Position numbers and translations under genes: made by a program. 64,000 nt of DNA from Rhea pennata. Taxonomy: Eukaryota; Chordata; Aves; Rheiformes; Rheidae. The notes beneath the pieces were generated by a model. That model saw nothing but the letters and a program-made list of their open reading frames with translations, was not told where the DNA came from and ran no database searches. Below, one piece after another: positions 1 to 10,600 of this stretch. The stretch spans positions 30,182,567 to 30,246,566 of the forward strand of contig NC_084669.1 in NCBI RefSeq assembly GCF_028389875.1, given 5' to 3'. Each line of letters opens with the position of its first letter. The stretch's first letter is position 1.

Positions 1-3000
1 AGAGCTGCGTTGTGCATGGCCAACAGCTCAAAGGTAAGGAGAAGAGCAGAGGAGCGACCACCTGGGGAAGAGCCCGTGCACACATTGCCGCAGACGGATC
101 AGGCTCCCAGTGCTATGCAAGAAGCTACAAACAGCCATTCGTTTGCTAATAATGCAGAAACACGCTTCCAGAATAAAACAATGTCAACATACCTTCCCCT
201 TTCATGATTTCCCTACCTTGCCTGACTTCTCCACAACCAGACCACCATCAGCAGTGCCTCTGCACCTGTGCAGCTCTCCCTGCAGCCTGCCAGCAGCAGC
301 CTTGCCAATGGGCCACAGGCAGCTCCCTGCTGGCTCCTCTAGGGCCCAACTCACTGGGCTAGATGGTGGCCAAGCAGAGCCGCAAGGGACACACGGTCCA
401 GTCCTCTCCCTCCCCAGGGCACCCAGGCACTCACTGGGACCTGCCCTGGACAAGGCAGCAGCACTTGTGCAGCAGCACCTGGGGGCCAGCACACAGGTGA
501 GCACCACTGCAAAGCCCAGGTGGAGATAGGAGCACCGCCACAGGAAGGAGCTCTGAGAGAACTAACTCAAAGCAAACTTTCCTCAAAGCAAACATCAGAA
601 GAGAAATACTAGACTACAGTCACCAAAACCAGGAGGTGGAAAACTGGCACTAGAACAACACACTTTCAGCCCAGACAAACAGACAACAGGAGGTGCATGG
701 CCCCTGAAAGTAAGCCAGTACAGTTCAGATTTATAGTGTATATGGAGTATTTACAGCAAATTCTTTGAGAACAACCAACATGCCAAGCGCAACTGACAAC
801 ATTTTCATACCAAAAAAGGTAAAATAATTGTAAGAGTGCTCTCAAGTAATTCACACACAAAACCAAAAAGCCCCACATTTAACATATTATTAATTGTGAA
901 TTATTCATTCAGCTCTATACAAAAATATCAAAGGCTGTTTTGATAGATCTAAAAGAACCAGCATGAACCTCTGCCCTTTGTACCTCACTAGGAAGAGCTC
1001 CCCAGCCAACAAGGACTGCACAGACTCATGACCATATGCTGCTCCAAAGCAGCACTGACAGAAGAGATCATCGACAAATACTCTAAATGACACAGGGCTC
1101 AGTAAAATCACTGCCTTGACTGTTCTGCTTCTACTCTTGGTATGTCCCAGCCCTTCACGTCAACAGCAACTCCAAACCAGCACTGTTTTGTCCTCACTTA
1201 ACATCTACTTCTCTTGTTGCCTAACCACCATCCTCCCTCCAAAGGTCAGCTTAAGCCTTATGCTTTCCCAAGGAAGTAGGCCCTGACACACACCTGATAC
1301 CAGTTCCTAAATTTGCATAGCTACTAATCCCACACACCTGCAATTATCTACAACCTGGCTTCAATCTCCACTGATCTTACCTACACTTTTAAAAGGAAAA
1401 TTTTGTCCCCCTATCCTCAAGTGTTTTCCATACTTTGAAATATCACAGCTATTCAAAATGTTAACTCAGATGATGAAAGTTTCAGAAATCTAACTTTTTA
1501 TGAATAAAAGAATGCAATAAGATTAGATGTGCAAAGTTAGTGATAAATCCTGCCACAGACTCATCTAACATGCCTGTAACATATGCACATGAGTAAATAT
1601 CTAAAGCCTCGAGTAATTATTTTAGGTTTGCCTTTTCTGACTTTCATAATTCATATGGAAAAGCAGAAGCTAAAACAAAATTACTTTGTTTCCATGACAC
1701 TATTGCCTAGCATTTCATTCTTTACTCAGAATTACCTCTTCTCTGATAAGTTCGTAGTAAGACATAAAAAAAACTTCCAGATGCCTGAGGTTTTCTTAAC
1801 AGACAGTGAAATTTCACTCAAATAGTATGAAGAGAAGCTGACTCATATCCTATCACCAGGACATGTCACATACAATATATTCTGCCTCCTAGTTTAAGAA
1901 GTAAAACATTCATATTAGATTCATTCTGCCTGGGACAATGTTGATCCCTTCACATAGTACCAAACCAGAAAATCTGACAGTTTATTCCAAACATCATTCT
2001 TACATAGCATGATGAGAATGCCCAGCATAACGAAAACCTACATTTAAACTGTCAGCTAATCAGACTGCCAATCTGACACAACTTTTAAAGCAACAGAAAA
2101 TATCTCTGGCATTTGTGAGTGTGTGAAAATACATACCCTGCTGTCTTAGCTTTGAGAGGCTGTTAAGTAACAGAGAGCTAACAAGGAATTTGATTTAGGC
2201 TACAGCAAAGTACAGAAGGGTAAACACAACCAACTAGTGCAGAAACAAGCTGAGAATGAAAGCCAACAAAACAACTCTCTAGTTCCTGTTCACTGCAAAC
2301 CAGATGACAAATGAATGTGCAGGTGAACCTTTCTTGAGGTTTTATTGAACAAGGACAGATTCTGTATTTTTACAATTGAAAAGCTGAAAACATATATCTT
2401 TATGGTTGGCTCAAAAACTTTTTGACAAGCTTCCTTAAAGGAGTAAAGGAAGACATGACAGGACAAGAATGATGCTAAAGCTCTAAGATGAGAAGTAGTT
2501 GTTGGTAGGAGCAGGATCTTGATAGATCTTAGAGCTGCTACTTACATCTCAAAGAAAACTGATACCAATGCAGCACTTGCAGTTCCCATCTAGTCTGTAG
2601 CATTTGAAGGATGCAAACACACAAGAAGAGAAAAGGACAGTTTAAGTTGACATACAGAGGAGACCTCTGCATACAGGGAACACAACAGGAGAAATGTCAA
2701 GCTGAACAAATTAGGAGACTATTCAAGCAGTGAATTTTATGGCACAGCGAAGTATTCTCCAGAGGGAAGTGAAAATGCCATTGGCTCAATCATTTTAAAG
2801 TAGAGACATCAAGAGAGTATTGTAGAGAATACACTGTACTTTCAGGGTTGGAAGATACACAATACAATTTAATAGCTCTCTTTTAACTCTAACTGCACAA
2901 CTGGCTATCACAACTAACAAGAACATCAACTATTGCTAGAGCTAACATAAGCTTAGACACAAGCCCTCAAACTACTTTCTGTCTTTCTCTTCTTTCTCAT

Positions 3001-3115
3001 CTATTTTTCTGTCTCACGCTAAACATTATTTGCCAAAGACTGAAGCAGTATGACAGCAGTTTTCAAACTACATGAAATATAGGTACAACGTAAAAAAAAC
3101 CTGATCATTTACTAT

Positions 3116-3119
<4 letters not shown>

Positions 3120-3146
<27 letters not shown>
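3120..3146. repeat. Poly-A homopolymer (27 nt)
   Basis: An uninterrupted run of 27 A residues lies just before the small GC-rich patch. No retroelement body was recognised upstream of it. Confidence 0.9.
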
Positions 3147-3148
<2 letters not shown>

Positions 3149-3379
3149 TGCTTTGACAGCCATTTTTAAAGAGAAGTCTTGCTTATTAAACACAGCTTTT
3201 ACAGAAATGGATGGGCCTGCTTTCATGTACAGTCCCTGTCCCTAGTTACATCTCCATCTGAAGTTTCGACGAAGAATTACACCAGGCAAGGTCTCCCACA
3301 CGAAGCTGTGGCAGGTAGCCTATTACTGCTAATGGCAGAAGTGCTGTTGATTGAACGGGCTAAAGCTTACCGCCTCGGC

Positions 3380-3630
3380 ACTGTCGGTCAGAACTGCTGA
3401 ACTGCCTTAAGGCCTGCTGGGCCGCAGGTCCCTTGAGCCGGCGGCAGCGAGATCTCCCTGACCGGTGACGGAGCCAGGTTGCGCAGGGCAGCCGGAGAGG
3501 GCAATTCTGCCCGGGAGAACCTGCACCGGAAGCAGTGGCCTGCCGAGCGCCCTGCACTTTCCCCAGGGCCGCCCCAGGAAGTCACGGCCACCGAGCTTTG
3601 CTAGCCACTGCCATGACTCCCTCTTTCCTT
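3380..3630. other. Small GC-rich, CpG-containing patch
   Basis: This stretch is clearly richer in G, C and CpG than the surrounding AT-rich DNA. It is open in several frames on both strands, which is expected of GC-rich DNA and is not evidence of coding. It could be a small CpG islet, a distal promoter or an unrecognised non-coding first exon. No function can be assigned. Confidence 0.35.
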
Positions 3631-6600
3631 CAGTCTCCAAAGCACCTGTGCATATGCATGTCTGTGTGCGCGTCTACACCTGTTTGTCTGTCTCCGGCTC
3701 CCAAACATATGAAGATGTTAGTGCTTGATGGGAAAATCAAGAAGATCAGCTACCATTGACATACTAAGGCAAAATACCAGCATTTTCTCAGTAATTCTAC
3801 TCTCAGAAATAATACATTAGTTTCTGTTCTATAGACCTCCATTTCACATGCAAAAATGTGTTTGAAATGAAGTTATTGAATACATTCTATCTCAGTGCTT
3901 TTCTCCCACTGCACCTCTAAAGGTTATAACACATTTGTTAAATAAGGTGAATCTCCTATTTGATAGAATCAGCTATGAAGGTCTTTTAATCAGAAATGAT
4001 GTAGAAATAGCTCAGCACTAAATGCTAAAATGTATTGCCATATCCTTAAGAGGACAAGCTCTGTATTACAGACATTAAGTACTAGGGCTATTAAGAAAAT
4101 TAATATTTTGAAGACATGAAGTACTCTCTCTGAGTCACTGCATTTGGACTCCCTATATCAAAAAGTTTTTCTCATGTGCAAGAAAGATTCCTAGGGACAC
4201 TCAGTTAACTTAAGTCCATTCTTGACAGCAGTGTACGTTACAGCTGTAGTTACTTCTGTCTGTAAGATCACCCTCATATAACATTTAAAACAACTGTCAT
4301 TCCAAAGTACAAGGACTATCAATTCAGTATGAAGCAGGACAAGCAAGTGAAGACTGTAAACAGTCATTTTTTTCTGTTTAGCTACGAGTATGTTTATTTT
4401 TATGTTTGGATAGAAACATATCTCATTCTGAGCTACTTAGGTCTTTCTTTTAAAGCCAAAGTGAGTGTCAGAAGTAGAACTAACAGGTAGTACTAAACCC
4501 CACTGTTCACTCATTTTCTACTTAAATTGATATCATAAATAGGATAGGTTTATATGGTTACACGTGTTATATATTATCTGTTGTTTCTGAAATCCTGAAG
4601 ATCTAAAATGTGATTTCCATCCATGAGCCTTTTTTCTGGACACAAGAATGAATTCCTGAACAGGACAGAACTGTGAGCTGTATCTTCCTTCATCTACAGC
4701 CTTCAGAACAAAGAAAGTTAGTAAGTAAGCCTGGCAGAGTCAGTTCTGCTCTTTATACAGACCTCAAATCTTCTCTGTCTCCTTGACATTAAAAGTGGAT
4801 TTCCAAAACCGAATGTTCTGCATTGCAGGACAAAGGAAGCACATTGCCTCGTCCGTATTCTCCCTCTCAAGCCAAACTCAGTATCCTCTCTTCTGGGTTT
4901 TGTAATAACAGCACAAAATGTTAAAAGTCATTTCACCTCATCTCACCCTAAAAGTCCCATCCCAAAGATAATTATGAGTCCAAACACCAAGGAGTCTTAT
5001 TTTAATTTACTGTGGATCCATCAACTCCGACTACATTTGAAGGTACATCTTCTCCCTATTAGTTCTGTCCAGTCAAAGAAGCTCACGTAGTGATGACGCA
5101 TCTGTTGCAGATAAAGGTATCAGCTGATTTGATTTACTAAGAAAGCTAAATTTATTTTGCAACATTTTACAAATATAATTCTGCTTTCCCTTGATGGCAA
5201 TAAATTCAATATTATCTCTCCTGAGACAAGAGAACCAGTCCCTTTATTATCCAGACATGACCCCCAGAGCCAGATTCCATTTTAGAGACGGGAAATGGCC
5301 ATATCTCTGATTAAAAGGGAAACTTTAATCAAATAAAGTGCCTCATCAAGCAAGAGCCAAGATTCCAATACTCCTGACTGCAGCAGAGCAATAATCCAAA
5401 GTCATATCTCCCCCAACCCATTACCATCTACTGTAAACGTGACATCCATCCCAAACAGGATGAACATCCATCAGCAGCTTTCTTTCATCCTAAGAGCTGT
5501 TCCTCCTCCACTCATGTTTTCTTTCAGGAACACTTCTTTAATGTGCTTCCTCTGGGTCTACTCTGGGAACTCTAGGAGGATAGGGCTTGGGGGTTTGGGC
5601 TTTGGGGTTTTTTGTTTTGTTTTGTTTTTGCCCACTAGCAACAAGATCATGCTCACAGACAACAAGCAGCCTGGACCATGCAGCCAAGCACAGCAGCCAT
5701 AGCCTTATCTTAGAACCCTTTAAGTTAAGAGTCTTCTCTTCTCTTGGATATTTTCTGTCCAGACTCTGAAATAGTCTTTCTGAGCATTTAGAATATTGTC
5801 CTCTTTTGTGTCCCAGCTTGAGAGCTTTATCCCTACTGCTGGTGGTGTATTTCTTCAGTTTTACATCATGGGTAATAAATAAATAACAAATAATGTTATT
5901 AATGACAATATGGATGCCTAGGGGTATTATTATTTTAAGTGTGTTTTAAGACTACACTTTCGTGTAAGTGCAATCTGATCTGTATGCCACTCTACGCAGA
6001 GATCTGTCTTGAAGTCTTTCTGGTCATCTGGACAGTTTTCTTTCAACAGAGCAAGATACAGCAACTGACAGAATAAATCACTTTCCTTTTGGCCACAGAA
6101 GCCCAGCAGAGTGCTACGCAAGCAAATGAAGGAGCCTGAACATCGCATCCTCTGAGTGATGGTTCAGCTCTGAGATCTGGTTATTTCATACATCATTTTG
6201 CAAAAATATTCTTCGGATCAGTCCACGTGTCATTTCTGCTATAGGCGTAATGGTTTTTACCCTTTATTTTGTGCCAAGAGTATCTTCCTAATACCGATGC
6301 ATCTGAACTGAGCAACGTCTCTGTTCTGCAAGGCTTACAGCTGGAGCAGCTGGCCAGACAAAATGTGGCAAAATACCTGTACATTTGATTTTTTTTTCTG
6401 GATATTTGTCTAATTGAGTGTTATGCACACACACAACGGTGCTAACTGTACTAGTCTCTGCTTTCTACTCTATCTTAAACCACGTCTGAAGGTCGGACCA
6501 CTTTCCCAGGGCAGACACGATCACCTCACACTGCCTGTGGATGTGCGGGCTCAAACCCGGGGTTGTGGTGGTCCCGTCCCGGGAAGCGCCCAGCCCCCGC

Positions 6601-7231
6601 AGTCTCCTGTGCCCGGCTCGGACACGCCAGGGCTCGGGGCAGGCCCGTGGCGAGCCGCGGACGGCCGCCAGCCCCGGGGTCGGCGGGGTCGTCTCCCCGC
6701 GGCCCCGGGCCCAGGCGGGAGTCCCGGCGAGCAGCTCTCCGGTGGGACGGCAGCCCCGGGGCGCCGCAGCCGCTCCGCGCAGCCACAGTGACTGCGGCGG
6801 TCCGGGGAGGAAGCAGCCGCTTCCCCGCGGCCCCGGCGGGGGAGAGAAGGCGGGAGGGGGCACTCGGGGCTCGCACGGCGCAGCGGCCGCCGCGCTCCTC
6901 GCCGGGCACCGACCCCCGTCTCAGCAAGCCCTGCGCCGCTGCCGCCGGCGAGCGCGGCCCCGCACCGCCCGTCCGGGGCCAGGGAGCGCTGCCGCAGGCT
7001 GCGGCGTGCGCCCGGCGCGGCGCGCTCCCCGCACCAGCGGGAAACGGTGTCGAAACGGGCGAGCAGGCGGCGGGGCGGCCGCCGGGCTCCGGCGGGCGTG
7101 CCGGGGGCTGCGGGCGGCCGCGCCGTCGGGGGACGCGGGCTGCCGGTGGGCCGCGGCCGCTACCGCTGCCCCCGGAGCAGGCCCCGCTTTGGGCGCCCGC
7201 CGGCGCGTTGCCTCGGCGCGGGGCGGCGCGG

Positions 7232-7268
7232 AGGGAGGGCGGAGGGAGGCGGGAGGGAGGGAGCGGGG
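7232..7268 (+). other. Potential G-quadruplex tract in the SLC18A3 leader region
   Basis: At least six runs of three or more G are separated by loops of 1-4 nt, for example GGGAGGGCGGAGGG. This meets the usual G-quadruplex pattern on the + strand. It lies about 50-90 bp upstream of the first upstream ATG (7324) and could also act as overlapping Sp1/MAZ sites. Confidence 0.5.
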
Positions 7269-7323
7269 CCGGCGCGGTGCGTGGGGGCGGGTGGGGTTTC
7301 TCTCCGCGGCGCTTATTAGTGTC

Positions 7324-7395
7324 ATGATGGAGGGCCGGCCCCTCGGATCCGCCTCAGAGCGGCGGCGAGGGCTGCTGGCGGCCGCCGGGAGGTGA
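7324..7395 (+). other. Upstream ORF (23 codons) ending on a splice-donor-like site
   Basis: ATGATGGAGG opens a 23-codon reading frame that ends at TGA 7393-7395. The stop overlaps the donor-like sequence AG|GTGAGC at 7391/7392. If the leader is transcribed unspliced, this uORF precedes SLC18A3. If the donor is used, the uORF loses its stop and runs into the next exon. Conservation is unknown. Confidence 0.35.
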
Positions 7396-7397
7396 GC
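7392..7397 (+). promoter_or_regulatory. Candidate splice donor of a CHAT R-type non-coding first exon
   Basis: The sequence CCGGGAG|GTGAGC is a near-consensus 5' splice site lying 120 bp upstream of the SLC18A3 start. In mammals the R exon of CHAT lies upstream of SLC18A3 and splices over the whole transporter gene to the first coding CHAT exon, here at 14431. The motif is seen directly; its use as the R-exon donor is inferred from position. Confidence 0.4.
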
Positions 7398-7465
7398 GGC
7401 CGGCGCGGGCGGCTCTCGCGGCGGCGGCGGGGGAGGCGGCGGCGGGGCCGCCCCCGCCGTGCCCC

Positions 7466-7492
7466 ATGCGGGCGGCGCGGCGGCGGCGCTGA
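7466..7492 (+). other. Short upstream ORF (8 codons) before SLC18A3
   Basis: An ATG at 7466 opens an arginine-rich 8-codon ORF that stops at TGA 7490-7492, 19 nt before the SLC18A3 ATG. The close spacing would make reinitiation inefficient, so it could dampen transporter translation if the ATG is recognised. Confidence 0.35.
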
Positions 7493-7511
7493 AGCGGCGG
7501 CGGCGCGGGCG

Positions 7512-9101
7512 ATGGCGGGCGCGGGGGACGCGGGGCGGGCGCGGGCCGCCGTGGCGCGGCTCTCGGACGCCGTGGGCGAGCGGCGGCGGCGGCTGGGCAC
7601 GGCGATGCAGGACGCGCGGCGGCAGCGGCGGCTGCTGCTGGTCATCGTGTGCGTGGCGCTGCTGCTGGACAACATGCTCTACATGGTCATCGTGCCCATC
7701 ATCCCCAACTACATCGCGGTGATGCGCGGCGGGGGGGGCGCCGCGCCCGCCGCCGCCGCGAGGGGCAACGAGAGCGGCGGCGGCAACCGGAGCCGCCTCT
7801 TCGCGCGGTACCCGGCGGCGGCGGCGGCGGCGGGCAACGAGGACGTGCAGATCGGGGTGCTCTTCGCCTCCAAGGCCATCCTGCAGCTGCTGGTGAACCC
7901 TCTCAGCGGCACCTTCATCGACCGCGTGGGCTACGACGTGCCGCTGCTCATCGGCCTGGCCGTCATGTTCCTCTCCACGGCCACCTTCGCCTTCGCGGAG
8001 AACTACGCGACGCTGTTCGCGGCGCGCAGCCTGCAGGGGCTGGGCTCGGCCTTCGCCGACACGGCGGGCATCGCCATGATCGCCGACCGCTACGCCGAGG
8101 AGCCGGCGCGCAGCCGCGCCCTGGGCACGGCGCTGGCCTTCATCTCCTTCGGCAGCCTGGCGGCGCCGCCCTTCGGCGGCGTCCTCTACGAGTTCGCCGG
8201 CAAGCGGGTGCCCTTCCTGGTGCTGGCCTGCGTCTGCCTCCTCGACGGGCTGCTGCTGCTCGTCCTGGTGCCGCCCTGCGCCGGCGGGGCGCGGGCCAAC
8301 ATGCCCGTCGGCACCCCCATCCACCGCCTCATGGCCGACCCCTACATCGCCGTGGTGGCCGGCGCCCTCACCACCTGCAACATCCCCCTCGCCTTCCTGG
8401 AGCCCACCATTGCCAACTGGATGAAGGAGTCCATGGGGGCCACGGAGTGGGAGATGGGCCTCACCTGGCTGCCCGCCTTCTTCCCCCACGTGCTGGGTGT
8501 CTACGTCACCGTCCGGCTGGCTGCCAAGTACCCCCACCTCCAGTGGTTTTACGGGGCCCTCGGCATGGCCATCATTGGCGCTAGCTCCTGTGTGGTGCCA
8601 GCCTGTAGGAATTTCGGGCAGGTCGTTATCCCCCTTTGTGGCATCTGCTTCGGGATCGCCCTGGTGGACACAGCCCTGCTGCCCACCCTGGCCTTCCTGG
8701 TGGATGTACGCCACGTATCTGTCTATGGCAGCATCTACGCCATCGCAGACATCTCCTACTCCGTGGCATATGCCCTGGGGCCCATCGTGGCTGGCCAGAT
8801 CGTGCACACCATGGGCTTTGTGCAGCTTAACCTAGGAATGGGTCTCGCCAATGTGCTTTATGCCCCTGTTCTCCTCTTCCTCAAAAATGTCTGCCAGATG
8901 AAGCCCTCCCACTCGGAGAGGAACATCCTCCTGGAAGAAGCACCTAAAGGACTCTATGACACCATTAAAATGGAGGAGTGCAAAGGCAAGGGCAAAGGCC
9001 TCCATGCGGCAGGTGAAACAGAGGAGAACAATGTGGACTCTTACCACAGAGACCTGACAGGGGCGTCTGAGGAGGACTGTTCAGATTATGAATACAGTTA
9101 G
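7512..9101 (+). CDS. SLC18A3: Vesicular acetylcholine transporter (VAChT), intronless
   Basis: It exchanges vesicular protons for cytosolic acetylcholine and so fills synaptic vesicles in cholinergic neurons. The 529-aa product is close to human VAChT (532 aa) and belongs to the SLC18 branch of the major facilitator superfamily. TM1 spans about residues 41-63 and carries the family Asp ([17 protein letters not shown]53). A large lumenal loop (about 68-112) has two N-glycosylation sequons, N86-E-S and N92-R-S. Conserved blocks follow: [44 protein letters not shown] and [20 protein letters not shown]. The cytosolic tail carries the acidic dileucine sorting signal SERNILLEE (468-476) and ends DCSDYEYS. 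The ATG at 7512 has a good context (GCGATGG), is the first in-frame ATG and matches the family N-terminus. The gene lies in the 5' intron of CHAT, as in other animals. Its 5' half is far more GC-rich than its 3' end, and the lumenal loop is unusually Gly/Ala-rich. Confidence 0.97.
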   Translation: MAGAGDAGRARAAVARLSDAVGERRRRLGTAMQDARRQRRLLLVIVCVALLLDNMLYMVIVPIIPNYIAVMRGGGGAAPAAAARGNESGGGNRSRLFARYPAAAAAAGNEDVQIGVLFASKAILQLLVNPLSGTFIDRVGYDVPLLIGLAVMFLSTATFAFAENYATLFAARSLQGLGSAFADTAGIAMIADRYAEEPARSRALGTALAFISFGSLAAPPFGGVLYEFAGKRVPFLVLACVCLLDGLLLLVLVPPCAGGARANMPVGTPIHRLMADPYIAVVAGALTTCNIPLAFLEPTIANWMKESMGATEWEMGLTWLPAFFPHVLGVYVTVRLAAKYPHLQWFYGALGMAIIGASSCVVPACRNFGQVVIPLCGICFGIALVDTALLPTLAFLVDVRHVSVYGSIYAIADISYSVAYALGPIVAGQIVHTMGFVQLNLGMGLANVLYAPVLLFLKNVCQMKPSHSERNILLEEAPKGLYDTIKMEECKGKGKGLHAAGETEENNVDSYHRDLTGASEEDCSDYEYS

Positions 9102-9750
9102 GTTACTCCGAGCTGTCCACCTCCCGGTAACAAGAAGTGGCATGTGGAAGGGAGGAAAAAGGGGATGAAAGTGTTATTGCCATACATTTATGTACCAATG
9201 TGCAATATATACATTTTAACCTTTGTCATGATATAATGGCTTTCTCCTAGACTTATTTTTAATCTGTATTTCCTTCAGCATTCTGGCAAGGTGGGTGGGG
9301 GCAGGGATTCAATCCCAAAGAAGATTATCTGAGTGATCATTGGCATAAATCTGTGGTGGTCCTTCCAAAAAAACAAAACCAAAACCCAACCTCATAGCTG
9401 AGATCTAATTGTGCAAAGTTTTCTTGAGCTCAAACTGTGTGAGACATACTGTATATCTCTGTAAAAATATAAGAAAAGCAAAAAAGTCTGTGTAATAAAT
9501 TTCAAACAGCATATTCAAGGACTTAATAAATCTTGTGTACATATACTTAGATTTCAGTTGTTTTCATGTATTTAAGAAGAGCAACAACTATCACAACGTG
9601 TTATTCTTCTCTGGGAATAAACTGAAGCATTGTACTCATTTTTTTTTCTTTTGTGCTTCTCTCCAGTAAGTGCAATATGCTGTATTACATTGAAGTCCAA
9701 ACTACAAGAATAATATGACTTGAATAAATGGAATCAAAGGGGATCGATTG
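9102..9750 (+). other. SLC18A3: SLC18A3 3' UTR
   Basis: This AT-rich stretch follows the TAG stop. AATAAA hexamers lie at 9494-9499, 9525-9530, 9616-9621 and 9723-9728. The last is followed by a T/GT-rich stretch (about 9748-9775) typical of a cleavage-site downstream element, so it is the best candidate for the main 3' end. The earlier sites could give shorter UTRs. Confidence 0.6.
9723..9728 (+). terminator. Likely main SLC18A3 polyadenylation signal (AATAAA)
   Basis: A canonical AATAAA is followed 20-45 nt later by a T/GT-rich element. It lies about 620 nt after the SLC18A3 stop. Three more AATAAA hexamers lie upstream in the same UTR. Confidence 0.55.
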
Positions 9751-10600
9751 TCTTTGTTTCATTGATGTGAGTTGCTTTAGGGAGGGAGACTGTTGTGCTC
9801 CGTGTAACCCATGTGGTGAGAACTCCTCATAACCTCAACCTCATCATTTGCCAAAATCACTCAAGAGAAAACCCGAATATGATTTTTTTTTGTATTATTC
9901 TTCGAAAACTGTGTTAATAAATTCGAGTAAACAACATGGTATTGCAAATACACTATCGATACACTACCTAAAAACGGCATCTTGATGCTAACTCGTATTT
10001 TCATACTTCTCAATCGCGAATTTAATTTTTCACGTATTCCAGAAATTACATTTACAGCATGTGAGCAAATTACAGCAAATACTGCAAAACGCCTTTCTGG
10101 TCCTTAATGCTGTCCCAATCACAGCGTCTGCCACAATATAGCCGATAGGGATTAAACAAAACAAAGAAAAGATGGGTGAGGTGCTTCATTCAAACCTTTA
10201 CAAAAAGCAGAAACCTTGATCAAACCACATATTGGAAAAACAGCTCATGTTTTGCCCTGGAAGTTTCCCCTGATATAAAATAAAATCGTTTATTTAAATT
10301 CCCACTGCATTAGAAAAATAATTAAATGGCTTATTTTCTCAAGTGGAAAAAAAGACACAAACGGCAACAGCAACTATTAAAACAGTTTTCACCAGTTCTC
10401 TAGGGAAATGAGCGCTGCGAAGGAGGAACAGAGAAATCGTTCATCAATCCTATTTTAACTGCGACAGACTGACTGACCTTGCGCTGCTATAGTCGCTTTC
10501 GGGGACACTCGAATCGCTGCTCAAAGGGTGCAAAACTAATGAAAAAGCTACTAAGAAATGGCACGGCAGGTTTACCAAAAGAAAAGCAATAACGAATGCG
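9751..10600. other. AT-rich spacer between SLC18A3 and the second CpG island
   Basis: No ORF, RNA gene or recognisable repeat was seen. If CHAT is transcribed from the upstream promoter, this is part of its first intron. Confidence 0.5.

Larger units (their letters stand above)
1..6400. other. 5' flank of the cholinergic locus, no gene recognised
   Basis: This AT-rich flank has no ORF that resembles a known protein and no convincing exon series. It holds a 27-nt poly-A run (3120-3146) and a small GC- and CpG-richer patch (about 3380-3630). In mammals ERCC6 lies on this side of the locus in the opposite direction, but I could not recognise any ERCC6 exon here. Confidence 0.6.
6540..7511 (+). 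promoter_or_regulatory. CpG island: SLC18A3 leader and likely upstream promoter of the cholinergic locus
   Basis: Extremely GC- and CpG-rich DNA starts abruptly near 6540 and runs into the SLC18A3 coding sequence. It contains GA/GC-box-like runs (about 7231-7295, including GGGGGCGGGTGGGG) and a weak TATA-like TTATTAG near 7313. Two short upstream ORFs follow (7324-7395 and 7466-7492). A strong donor-like sequence AG|GTGAGC sits at 7391/7392. In mammals the most upstream CHAT promoter and its non-coding R exon lie just upstream of SLC18A3, so this block is the best candidate for that shared promoter. Transcription start sites cannot be placed from sequence alone. Confidence 0.6.

Noticed and set aside
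7392-7511. N-terminal extension of VAChT by 40 residues
   Set aside because: It would need a GTG start inside a likely splice donor. The extension is Arg-rich and has no counterpart in the family, and ATG 7512 gives the expected length.
6921-8807. 628-codon ORF on the minus strand opposite SLC18A3
   Set aside because: It is the antisense shadow of a GC-rich coding sequence. Its His/Asp/Arg/Gly-rich composition is an artefact and no domain is visible.
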